This document shows positions 13,447 through 23,875 of a DNA stretch of 64,000 bases, piece by piece. The DNA lies in NCBI GenBank assembly GCA_902806575.1, contig CADCXD010000002.1:1550001-1614000 (forward strand), read 5' to 3'. A program made the translations under genes and the position numbers. Each line of letters begins with the position of its first letter. Positions within the stretch are counted from its first letter, which is position 1. The notes beneath the pieces are model-generated. The model ran no database searches and was not told where the DNA came from. It saw nothing but the letters and a program-made list of their open reading frames with translations. Origin of the DNA: Jackrogersella multiformis (lineage: Eukaryota; Ascomycota; Sordariomycetes; Xylariales; Hypoxylaceae).

Positions 13447-15893
13447 ATGAGTGGAGATCAATCGACTCTAAGGCAAGACACTTTCACTCTCCCTTTCTAC
13501 CTTGTCTCGGTGCTGACTCTGCTATGCAGCTTTGGTGATCCAAACGCTCAGCCTCCCACCCCAAAACAGACCCCGACGTCCGCCGCCTTTCCAAATTCCG
13601 TCTTCGAAACCCCCAAGGACAATCGAGCCTCGTTCGACGAATCCTCTAGTTGGACACCTCAGTTTGCCGAAGAATATTCCGTCTTCAACTCCACCCCCGG
13701 CAATTTGAGGGGCTCCTCTAACGGTCACTTTGTCGACTTCTCTACCTCGACACCCTTTCAATCTTCAAATCATAAGAGACCCCTGTCTACCGACAGTATC
13801 GCTGCCGGAATTGCAACTCATGTTACCCACTTCTCGCCGAACCCAAACTTGCCTCTACCGCCCGTTGATCCGTCTAGGCGGCTACAGTCCTCTCCCGGCC
13901 CCTTAGTCATCGGCCAAAGCCCAACCGAAGCGGGCTTCCGGACTAGCTCGCAACAGCTGTCTAAGAAGGCTTGCCGAGACCCAGCGCAAGAAGCTAAGGT
14001 CCAGACCGCTACACCGCCGCCGTCTACTCACAAGGGACAACGGCGACTCGCCCCAAAATTGCAGACGGGCACCATGCAAAATGATGGATTCGAGCAGGAG
14101 TTTGTAGCCGGCACGCCGCAGCAGCAGCAGCACATGGTGAACTACATTTCGGCATCCACCGATCTTTTTGGATACCCAATGTCTGCTCCAGCTGCGGCAT
14201 CTAGCTTTGGAGACTCGCGCATGTTCTGGGAAACGGATATGAGTAGCATGGACCTCGACTTCTCAACTGCTAGCGGAGACGTATTCCAGAACTCTAGTCA
14301 TCGGCCCATGAACTCCCAGGATTGGGGCAGGTCAAACGAGATATTTCAAGAGGCCGGCGCTATTCAGCCGCAAAGCCAAGACAACAACCCACGAGCGAAG
14401 AAAGAACGGGCACTTGCGCCGAAACCTCCACCACCAAGCTTAGATACCAATGCTGCAGATCAGTCAATGTTTACCTCATCTTTCCCCGCTTCTGCTGGCG
14501 ACTCTTTTGCTACAATGAACCAGAGTGGTGGCGTGGATCCTGGCCTTCTCTTTACTAGACCGCCGTCCTCTAATGTGGAACCTGCTCCGTTTGATCCCAT
14601 GTCGCAGCCTTCTTCGATGCAGTCTATTTCGCAGCCGGAGCCTGTCACATTAGTCGCTAAGCCGCCAAAGCGGGCCGTCCGTCGCTCAGCTAGCACCAAG
14701 GCGGCAAACGCCGGCAAGAAGGCGAATCGAGCGTCCGCAAGCTCACCTATCAAACCGTCGGACCGCCCCGGGCTATCGCGTAGTTTCAGCGAGAAGATAA
14801 GTCGACAGCCCGTTAGCAAGGCACCTAATCTGCCCAGCCTCGCGCCAGCTGCGCTACCCGTACCGCAGAACATCGGAAGGTCGGCATCCCAAGGATCAAG
14901 GCCGAATGGAAGGACATCCCCCATGAAAAATCACCGTCACCGGCTGCCTAGCTTAACCTCCATTCCCGAAACGCCAGCTCCGCGAACGCAGACCTCAGTC
15001 AAGTTCACAATCGATTCTAGGGGTCGAGCTCGAGCGGAGACGACGACAATAGTCCTAGACGCCGATGATACGAAGCCAACAGTAGTGCGCCGCCGGGAAG
15101 AGCAGCGTGGCAAAGGGAAGAGCTGGGCGTCTTCTGAAGATGACGACTCGTCCACGGATGATGAGCCCATCATAATTCCTAGCCGGAACACATCATTCTC
15201 GTTACCACAGCCGCGGAGACCATCATCCAACTCTTTCCATTCCTCCCAGCGAAGTGTTAGCGACCAGAGCTCTAGTAGTCTCGGGATATTCTATAATGAA
15301 TCCAGGCCCACCGATCATGATGCTGAAAGCGAAGCCGAAACGGTGATGAACATGGCAGATAGCGGCAACCGCGGTGACGCAGCAAGCGAGCTACGGAAGG
15401 TTATGGAGAGCCGGCAAAAGAGGACGTCGAAGATGAACGAGAGCTTCACGTCACGGGCAGCGTATAGCACCAGCTCGGCAGTAACGCCGTCTTCTATAAA
15501 GGCGACCGATCTCCGTACCCCGTCTACTGACCGAGGCCACCGGGTCCGATGCGTCTGCAACGTAAATAGCAGCCACAACAGCGGGAATAACTATATGGTT
15601 CAATGGTACTCTCGCCATCTCCCTTCTTCCCCCGCGTAGTCGAAACGTACAATAGCGTCAGACGTCATGACTAATGCCATTTTAGTGAATCGTGCGAGAT
15701 GTGGCTTCATGGCAAATGCATTAACATCACCCGCCAAACCCATCCTCGCGTGTATATTTGTGCCTTCTGTGCGAATACGCCAAACGCCCACGGGATGCGA
15801 GGTCGAGAGATACGCAGGAGCACGGGAGGACAGAATCCCCGAGTGCCTACCGCATCTCCATTGGCGCACAAGTCGTTCAAGTCGTTTAGATAA
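13447..15893 (+). CDS. PHD-finger protein
   Basis: Three exons are proposed: 13447-13472, 13530-15605 and 15686-15893, about 769 residues. Intron 2 (80 bp, GT-AG, CTAAT branch point) is certain because it restores a complete C4HC3 PHD finger: RCVC upstream, then CESC, WLH, GKC and CAFC downstream (about residues 683-730). Intron 1 is a 57-bp GC-AG intron (donor AG|GCAAGA, branch TGCTGAC, acceptor TGCAG). It joins the first nine codons to FGDPNAQPPTPK, and without it the protein would carry 19 odd hydrophobic residues. The rest is disordered and rich in Ser, Pro and Gln, with basic stretches. PHD fingers commonly read histone H3 tails, so a chromatin-linked nuclear role is likely. The complex it joins cannot be told from sequence. 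Confidence 0.85.
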
Positions 15894-16745
15894 GGAAGAC
15901 GAGACATGTTGCGCCAAGCGAACTGGACATATTGTGTGATATCTACTTTCGTCGGTCGTAATAGGGATATGTGTGGAGGGCGCTCAATGGACATTATAGA
16001 CGGGGATAGAACAGTTCTGCCAGATCCGAACTGGTGACCTTTGCGTACACATGATACCCTGATCTATCTAAATAGATGACGAGTAGCAATGAGAAGCACG
16101 GATTTGAGAAATCAGGGGGCTGGGATCACGGCTTGATCCGCAATTGTTTTGTGACCTGTCGCCTACATATGTACATGTGCAGGTATTTCCTTTATACGAA
16201 GCTATCTACGTAGCAGTGTATGTAGGTACCTTACGAGATTTGAGATGATCGCATCTGTGGGTGGTAGATGATCCACATATCCATCTAACCACGCAGCCAC
16301 GTAACCTACCTCACCAGAGGTAAGGAATATGATACTTTATAAGTGAGATTGCAACTTTAAACTTCTTTGTTTGATTATGAGGTATCCTTCATCTTTTATA
16401 TGTATACCGCTTCCGTATGCCTTTCGGCCGAGGTATAAAAAGCTCGGCCTATATATTAAGGGATAGATAGGTACAAGGCCGATCTCGGCAACGCGGGGTA
16501 CATTTCGGAAGGTATAGCAATTGAACGCGGGGGAGCTCCGATGGACTTTTTTTGAACCTACCACCTGCTACCTGCTACCTATCTACATCCTAAGGCAGTT
16601 AAGTACCTAGTTGTTGTTATCCCTTGATTAGATCAAAACCCGAACGTTTCTTTCTTCGATTGATCATACCAGAAACTCAATTGTCCTTGCAATCAACTTG
16701 CAAATATCTTCGTATAGCTTATAGTTCCCAATTGACTCCTTAAAA
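15894..16745. other. Intergenic region before the LEU2-type gene
   Basis: No gene is visible. It holds the 3' flank of the PHD gene and the promoter of the isopropylmalate dehydrogenase gene. I looked for a Leu3-type CCGG-N4-CCGG site and a TGACTCA site and found neither. Confidence 0.5.
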
Positions 16746-18192
16746 ATGACAACACATAACATCGTGGTCTTCGGCGGAGACCACGCCGGTCCAGAGGTGG
16801 TGGCCGAAGCTGTCAAGGTACGTACGAACGATATATAGGAGTGGCAAACTACATGACAGCTTCGAGTTGGAGGAAGAAGAAGATGATGTTAACGTATGTT
16901 GTATATCAATAGGTCATCAAGGCAATCGAGTCCTCCAGCACCTCCGGCAACAAGTTCAACCTACAAGAACACCTATTAGGTGGTGTACGTTCCCGCTCCC
17001 ACTCCCGCTCCTGCTCCTCGATACTCTGAATGCCCCCCTGAGACACCCCCAATCTCTCGTCACCCTCCCCCCCAAACCGGCCCGAACACATCCGCTAAAC
17101 AGCGAAACGTAACAACAACAGTGCTCCATCAACGCCCACGGCACCCCGCTCACCGACGCCGCCCTCGCAGCCGCCAAGTCGGCCGACGCCGTGCTCCTGG
17201 GCGCCATCGGCGGGCCGGAATGGGGCACGGGCGCGGTGCGGCCGGAGCAGGGGATCCTTCGGCTGCGCAAGGAGATGCAGACGTACGGCAACCTGCGGCC
17301 GTGCTTCTTCCCGTCGGAGGCGCTCGTGGACTTCTCGCCGCTCAAGGCCGACGTGTGCCGCGGCACCGACTTCACCGTCGTGCGCGAGCTGACCGGCGGC
17401 ATCTACTTCGGCGAGCGGCAGGAGGCCGGCGACGGCGGCGACGTGGCCTGGGACACGGAGCTGTACTCGCGCGCTGAGATCCAGCGCATCGCGCGCCTGG
17501 CCGCGCACCTCGCGCTAGCGAGCGACCCGCCCGCCCCCGTGTGGAGCTTGGACAAGGCCAACGTGCTGGCGTCGAGCCGGCTGTGGCGCAAGGTCGTGAC
17601 CGAGACCATGGCCGCCGAGTTCCCGCAGCTGAAGCTGCAGCACCAGCTCATCGATTCCGCGGCTATGATCATGGTCAAGAACCCGCGCGGCCTCAACGGC
17701 ATCGTCGTCACTAGCAACCTCTTCGGCGACATCATCAGCGACGAGGCTAGTGTTATCCCTGGTAGCATCGGCCTGAGCCCCAGCGCGAGCCTGAGCGGCA
17801 TCCCCGACGGCAAGTCAAAGTGCAATGGCATTTACGAGCCGATCCATGGTTGGTTTCCCGTTTCATCCCTTAGTTTCGATGGAATTTTCGGGGGTTTGGT
17901 TTCGGTTTCGTCTGTCTTAGACGGAAAAGCTAGGTGCTAACTATACTACCTTTTAGGTTCGGCCCCCGACATCTCGGGCCAGGGCATCGTCAACCCCATC
18001 GGCACTATCCTCTCGGTGGCCATGATGTTCCGATACTCTTTCGCGTTACCAAAGGAGGCTGCCGCTATCGAGACGGCGGTCAAGAACGTTCTTGATAGCG
18101 GACTCCGGACGAAGGACCTCGGCGGTTCGACTACTACCAAGGAGGTCGGCGATGCTGTCGTGGCGGAATTGACGAAGATCTTGAAGAGCTAG
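16746..18192 (+). CDS. LEU2: 3-isopropylmalate dehydrogenase
   Basis: NAD-dependent oxidative decarboxylation of 3-isopropylmalate, the third step of leucine synthesis, catalysed by a homodimer of the isocitrate/isopropylmalate dehydrogenase family. Four exons: 16746-16817, 16913-16984, 17122-17848 and 17957-18192, 368 residues, the normal length for fungal Leu2. Visible signatures are FGGDHAGPEV at the N terminus, LLGAIGGPEWG, the substrate-binding arginines around GILRLRKEM and NLRPC, RELTGGIYFGER with the catalytic Tyr, the K-A-N-V-L segment, SNLFGDIISDEAS with the metal-binding aspartates, and EPIHGSAPDISGQG in the cofactor loop, split by the last intron. That intron has the less usual donor GTTGGT. 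Exon 3 uses mostly G- or C-ending codons. It converges with the MED10 gene on the opposite strand. Confidence 0.95.
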
Positions 18193-18732
18193 AGGAATGC
18201 CACGGTAGAACTATATCCAGAGAGATGAACGCGTCTTATATTGGTGGTGCTTGCGGGCTGTTGGCTAGGCTAGGCTAGGCTCACTTAAAAAAAAAAACAG
18301 GCTGGTAGACAAAAGGGTCCGCGTAAGTTAGTAAAGCGCCATATCGCGAGCAATCTAAATCAAGTGAAAGATGAAATTTCAGATCAGGTCGTAAGACGAT
18401 TCGTGATTGTGATTGTGATTTATTGGCGAGTCTAAAACCGCCAAGGTCTAGTTTATCTTATTAGTATATCTCCCTGGGTATAGTCGAACTCCGCCCTTCT
18501 TGATAATTCGTTTCCTCTCGACGCCTCAAAGTGTCGAAGGATCAGCCAAATGCCTCTCCAGCAAGAAACGCAACCGGGACGCCAATTTATGCATTCAATA
18601 GACCCCCCTTCCGGCGAATAGAAGCCTATAAATATAGGAGCACACCGCCACTCTCTAAAAGGTCGGTCCAGCCTAGCCTAGGAGTTTCCCAAAATGCTAG
18701 GCTGCCTTGCACCGTCAGCCCTACACATCCCC
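18193..18732. other. Convergent 3' intergenic region
   Basis: This 540-bp stretch lies between the ends of the converging LEU2 and MED10 genes. It holds short tandem repeats (GGCTA near 18265-18280, GTGATT near 18408-18420) and a poly-A tract near 18287. No gene is seen. Confidence 0.6.
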
Positions 18733-19339
18733 TCACCTCCGGGTGCCCCTAGTATTCAGCAGGACCTTCGCGGTGTCGGGGCGCAGCTCGGGCATGGCCT
18801 TGTCCATCTCGCCGGCGAGCACGTCGCGGAAGGAGGCGAAGGCGCCCTGCTTGCCGCGGACGAGCTGGTTGCCGCGGCGGACGAGCTCGACGAACTCGCG
18901 GGTGTAGATGTCGGGATTGCGGCCGTTGTCGACGTACTGGATCAGCTCCGGCGGCACCTGCGGCAGGTCGCCGCCGGCCACGCCGCCGCGCCCCGACGCC
19001 GCGCGCTGGTGGATCGCCTGCAGGTTCGCCGACAGCGTGCGCAGCTCGTTGGCGACCACGTCCCGCGAGCTGCGGGGGCCGGCGCTGCTGCCGCCGCCGC
19101 TGGTGATGGTCGGGTTGGGCGTCGAGGAGGGCGTCGAGGAGGATGTGCCGTCGTAGTTGGTTACTTGGACCATTACGTTCGCGAGGGTTTGGATTAGGTC
19201 TTTTAGCTGCTCTGCGGGAGGGTTAGTGTTTGTGCGGCGAGGCTGCGCTGTCTAGGGAGGGATAGGTAGGTAGGTGTTGGGGTTGGAGACGGGGCTTACG
19301 CTCGAGGGCATCGTGGTCTACGCGTCCCATCGGGGCCAT
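18733..19339 (-). CDS. MED10: Mediator complex subunit 10
   Basis: Two exons read on the minus strand, 19339-19300 and 19211-18733, with an 88-bp GT-AG intron, giving 172 residues. The first exon encodes MAPMGRVDHDALE, and the second continues QQLKDLIQTLANVMVQV, the conserved N-terminal helix of Med10/Nut2. The diagnostic C-terminal block ELIQYVDNGRNPDIYTREF is intact near residues 105-125, followed by the RGNQ and FRDVL helices. A Ser/Gly/Pro-rich insert (about residues 35-60) separates the halves, as often in filamentous fungi. The protein is part of the Mediator middle module that links activators to RNA polymerase II. A longer upstream start is not supported because the first exon begins with the expected MAP sequence. 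Confidence 0.9.
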
Positions 19340-21274
19340 GATGGGCAGATTTTGTCGGGATGAAGCGCTGAAGATGAAGTATAGGAAGGTAGATGTTAAA
19401 CTGGGTCGGTAGCGGATATGCCTAATGATTACGGCTGCTGTTGCGATAATGGGAGGTAGGTAGGCAGATTAGATAAATAAACTTCCTGGGTGGAATTGGA
19501 ATTGGAATTGGAAGATGAAGACGAAGATGAAGATGAAGATTGCGGCTAATTGCATCAAATCGAAAGGTACCTAGGTACGTAGGCTGCTACCTAGGAGGTA
19601 CCTAGGTACTTAAGGTTCCCGCATTAGAGGGGTAGGGTTGGGAGACAAGGATGCGACAAATCGTGGCTAGTGATGCAAGGGTTAATCGTCGAAGCAGGTA
19701 CGTACCCGGGAAGTTGGCCAATCAACATTGTGAATTTCTACCCCGGATTTATGTTGCGGATGTGACAGCTATCGGTACGTACCTGAACAATACAAGTGTA
19801 CCTACATGAATTCAGCAGACTATCGACGGAGATGTTTTCACCAAAACTACTATCATAATACCGATTTTTTTGTAGAAAGATGATGTGTTGCATGTTGCTT
19901 ATCATATTGCGTTGACAGTGAGTCTAATGGACTGGGCGTTAACAGGAAATATCATAAATTCAGCTAGGACTCGGAGATGTCTCATTAGTACAAATGCTCT
20001 TCAATTACAGGAGAAAATGAGAAGCAATATCGAACATATAACACGATCTTGTCTGCTGCTGACTCATGGTGGCGCTGTGTAGGCCCACCTACCCTTCCGG
20101 GTTTTACCCTCACCGGCTTCCCCTGTTGTAGTGTACCTAGGTAAGTACCCGGCCTCTGTGTTACGATGGGGCCGGACGACCGTGTTTTTAGGACGAAGCT
20201 GTCGAGGAAATTGTGTTACCGAGTTCTTATGTCGGTAATGTGCAATGCTCGATAGAGTCTCGATGCGACCTCTGTCGGATGCTTGCCGCCTCGCCCCCCG
20301 GGCTTTCGGACGATGTACGCTAAGGTATACAGGAATATATGTAACGCATAGAATACCTGTAAATACCACCATACCTATTTACCTCATGAAATAGCTTGCT
20401 GTCTTATTTACCCGTGTCAAAAAAGGTAGGTAGATGCGAATTCGCAGCATCTCAGCCATATACTGAAGTTGGATCCATTCCATTTTGGTAACTCGTGAAT
20501 CGAACTGGATTAGTAGCATGGTTTTATATGCATCTAGGTCGGTATAAATATGCCAACATTATATGTATATTACTCTACTATAGATTGGATATAGTCGTGA
20601 TATAGTGGTTTTCGATGCTGGTGTGAAGAGATTAGCCAATTAGAGTAAACGAGATATTCCTAATTAGGAAGTAGCCTTGATGTAATGCGGTAACGTCGTA
20701 AAGGGGACTATAACGGGGTTTTCCATCTCCCAAGAGAATTATTCACTGTAAGTATGATTTTAGATATGAATTCAAATATGAAAAGTGCAGAGAATAATTT
20801 AAGCTGGTTAATTTGGCTGAAAAATTATTTCTAATGGGTTTATTTTGAAATACCATGCATGGTTACAAAAACCTAACGGTATATCTAAGAAAAGGGGGTA
20901 ATGTTGACTCCTATTACAGATATTAATGGCGGTAACGGAAAGCCTTGAATTCTCTAGATTACCAAAACCGCTCGATGATTCAAAAAGTCAAATATCTAGG
21001 TATGCAATTCCTATATTGTACGTTTACGAGTCGAATATTCATTTCCTAGGCCATCTCTTAACACCGTCTAGAAATCCACATGTCAACACCACGTTTACTG
21101 AACACAACGGAAATGTCAACACCCGCAAATATAACATCCATAGGCATATTCTTCAAACTATAACGTATTAAAGCTTAATGCTATCTATCTAACTCTACTC
21201 CCGTCTCCCGTCTCCCGTCTCCAATATAGGTAGGTAAGCATACCAACCAACCCAGTCCACAGCTCCACCCCCCC
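19340..21274. other. Intergenic region between MED10 and the LIM gene
   Basis: It contains a purine simple repeat (GGAATT then GAAGAT units, about 19491-19542), an ACCTAGGT cluster near 19566-19615 and AT-rich DNA beyond 20.4 kb. Only short frames without family features are present. Confidence 0.55.
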
Positions 21275-22990
21275 TCATTCCCTTCCCTGGCTCCGCCCGC
21301 CCAGCAGCTTCTTTATCTCGCTCTGCAAGCCGGACCTCTTCCTCGCGCTGCGCACGTCCAGCACCTCGCCGGTGCCCATCACGACGTGCCGGGCGCCGGC
21401 CTCCGCCGCGTACCCGGCGCTCGGCGACGGCGAGCGGTGCCGGCCCAGCATGCCGCGGATCTGGCGTGCGTCGCCGACCGTCCTGTCCAGCCTCCGGCCG
21501 GGGACCGCGACGCTCGGGCTCGGAAGAGGAGGAGGAGGAGGCCTGTACAGGTCGAGGAACTCCTTGGACTGCGCCGGCGGCGTGCGGCCGCGGATGAACC
21601 GCTGGAGATGCGCCGCCACGTGCTCGGCGAGGGGCGACGGGGAGCGGCGCAGCCGCGCTTTCCACGACGTGTCGCTTTCTTTGGTAGAGGGTATCTCCTC
21701 GAGGGTGGCGAGAGGCGATGGCCGGCGGGGCGCGTACGGCGAGCGATTGCGGGGTGGCAGCAGCTCGGGAGGGTTGGGTGGAATCATGGCTTCCCCTATT
21801 GCGGATCTGGGACTGTTCGGTGTCGAATGCGTCAGTTTTGAGGAAGGACGTATCAAGGGTTCGTCTAGAACGAAGGATGGCCCCTTTAAGGCCGTGATGG
21901 TCGACTCGTCTAGGTAGCTGAATTCAGAACCTCCTCGGAGTGTACGGCGGCGGCTGGACGGGCCCTGTGTGGGATATGTTGGGCAAACGGTATATGGCCC
22001 TGATACAGAATCGTTGGACAAATTTGCAGGAATCGGAGGGAAATATTCGTCAAGGATTGAATGAGGTCGAGGTTCGTTTTGTCGAAGGTGGTCTCGCTGG
22101 CTCGGGAGCCACTGCATCCATCTAGGGATTGGTTTTGCGGAACTGGGCTTAAAGGCTGGCTTGCCGATGGGATCTAGAATCGATATGTAGATAGTAGAGT
22201 CCAAAGGGACAACACACTCTCGGCTTCCGTCGCCTGATTCGTCCGAACCACTCAAGGCGCCGTCTCCTTGGAGGCGATAATCACGTGAAGTGTGTGCGCG
22301 GCCTTGGGCAGACCACTGGGACTGGACATGCGTCTGTGGGCTCTATAGGTATATGTGAGCCATCACTGCGCATCCCTGATATTGACAAGCTCTTACCTGG
22401 ACGGCAGCCTTAAGCGTCACCGCAGGTATTCTTGTGATCTCTCCCACAGCCCGCCTGCTGATCTGACCGTCCCTCTTCTCCCACCTCTTCCGCGCTATGC
22501 CCCCATCTGCCCTATCCACCTTGCGCAGCGCATTGTGCACGGCAGCCCGCTCTTTTGCCGAGTCGATCTCGCACTCCACCACACAACTGGCGCAAGTAGG
22601 AACCTCCGTGATCTCCCTTCCGGCGCCTAATCCCAAACCGACGACACACTCGTCGTTATGATCGCGGTCGGTGAACAGGTCCGCAATTGTCGGTGCTGTG
22701 ACGATGGACTTGCTGCCGCAGAATAGACAGCCGTAGCACGCGCGGTGCCAAAAGCACCACCCGAGGCTCACGCATTCATCGCCGCGGAAGACGACCTCGC
22801 CACACACCTAGCAGATGGCTAGGTCGATCAGACTATTATAGCAAGGCTCGCAGGTCAGACGCGCCGACCGGCCAAGGACACGAGGAGGGCCACGAGACAG
22901 GTGCCAGCAGAACGTGCAGGTGAAGAGATGTGGATGCGGTGGTGGTTTCAAAGGCAGTGACGCATCGGTGTTGAGATAACTAGAGGACAT
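21275..22990 (-). CDS. LIM-domain protein with an in-frame TAG inside the LIM domain
   Basis: Two exons on the minus strand, 22990-22397 and 22342-21275, are joined by a 54-bp GT-AG intron in phase 0, giving about 553 codons. The N terminus has a CxxC...CxxC zinc half (residues about 26-50). A full LIM ligand set follows: C60, C63, H82, C85, C88, C91, C133 and C136. Codon 61, between the first two ligands, is TAG (minus strand 22810-22808). Both sides stay in one frame, and the protein motif runs straight through. The C-terminal 350 residues are Pro/Ser/Arg-rich. LIM domains are protein-interaction modules, often in cytoskeletal or signalling proteins; a specific role cannot be named. The TAG could be a strain-specific nonsense mutation, an assembly error, a readthrough codon, or a UAG recoded to UGG by mRNA editing (see findings). 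Skipping it by splicing at CTAG would delete ligand C60. Confidence 0.78.
22792..22826 (-). promoter_or_regulatory. Predicted mRNA hairpin presenting the TAG codon in its loop
   Basis: Read on the minus strand, CGACCT (22826-22821) pairs perfectly with AGGTCG (22797-22792). After one A/G mismatch, GCCAT (22819-22815) pairs with GTGGC (22803-22799), including one U-G pair. The 11-nt loop (22814-22804) contains the TAG codon. The pairing is seen directly; its function is inference. Confidence 0.5.
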
Positions 22991-23875
22991 CGAGTGTTAC
23001 TGAATGTGGGAAATCTTGTTTATTAACGATGATAGTTGGTATTAGAAGTAATAAATTGGATGAAAGGAGTGGCTGGTGTAGAACTACGTAAGGGTTAGCT
23101 CGGTAATTACAACGATGATGTACTATAGCGAATTAAAGATGTATGTATGTAGTAGTATGAATATTAGTCTAGGTACGAGGTATAAATGAGGAAGTTCGTT
23201 CTAATACAAGGTGAGCAATGGGAATACCTATCTAGATACCTACCTGGGTAGGATGTAAGTAGGGATAAGGAGGAAGTAGTCCCCAGACCCTCACTTTGCT
23301 AGGAGAATACCTGAGGTATATGAAAACCTAAACGGCCCGAGGCAGTTACAAGTTATCAAAATATATCATTAATGTTCACTTTTGTTGCTTCATTTGTTGC
23401 AAGAACCTATCATTATCATCATTACCTAGTGGCCCTGGAACGTTTTGGGCTCCAGTTTCCGATTCGTATCAGTATGCCGATTAACGCCGCCATACTCAGC
23501 AGAGAATCACCGTTACTATCATGAAGTTTCCGGTTTTCTGAGACCCTAGTCTTACAAATCCCCTCGCAAACCCCTATGCAGTGTAAATCAATCAATGCGG
23601 ACGAGAAACACTCCCGCGAGCTTTTCCGAAAAAGAAAAGACGAACCTCTGACAATGTAGTCGAGAACGTAACCTATACACACCTCGAGCCTTTGGGACAG
23701 AATCACCTAATACGCCATTATGCTGCTGTCAATGATCTAAATGCAGATGCTCCAAATAATAGCTGCATATGCAGGGGGCCGTTACATTATGCAGGATGTC
23801 GTAATTCATTCCGTGATACTAACATCCGTGATACTAACATATCAAGGATTCAACGACCGCACAGTGTGTAACCGA
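22991..23875. other. Intergenic region between two minus-strand genes
   Basis: It holds the promoter of the LIM gene and the 3' flank of the next gene. A direct CCGTGATACTAACAT repeat sits near 23811-23840. No supported gene. Confidence 0.5.

Noticed and set aside
13522..15578. Antisense frames across the PHD gene
   Set aside because: They are shadows of a long coding exon whose sense strand encodes a conserved PHD finger with clear splicing.
22800..22860. Removing the TAG of the LIM gene by an intron ending at CTAG|G
   Set aside because: Candidate GT donors upstream are poor, and any such intron would delete the first LIM cysteine and the well-formed CEPCYNSL segment. The hairpin and frame continuity fit a retained codon better.
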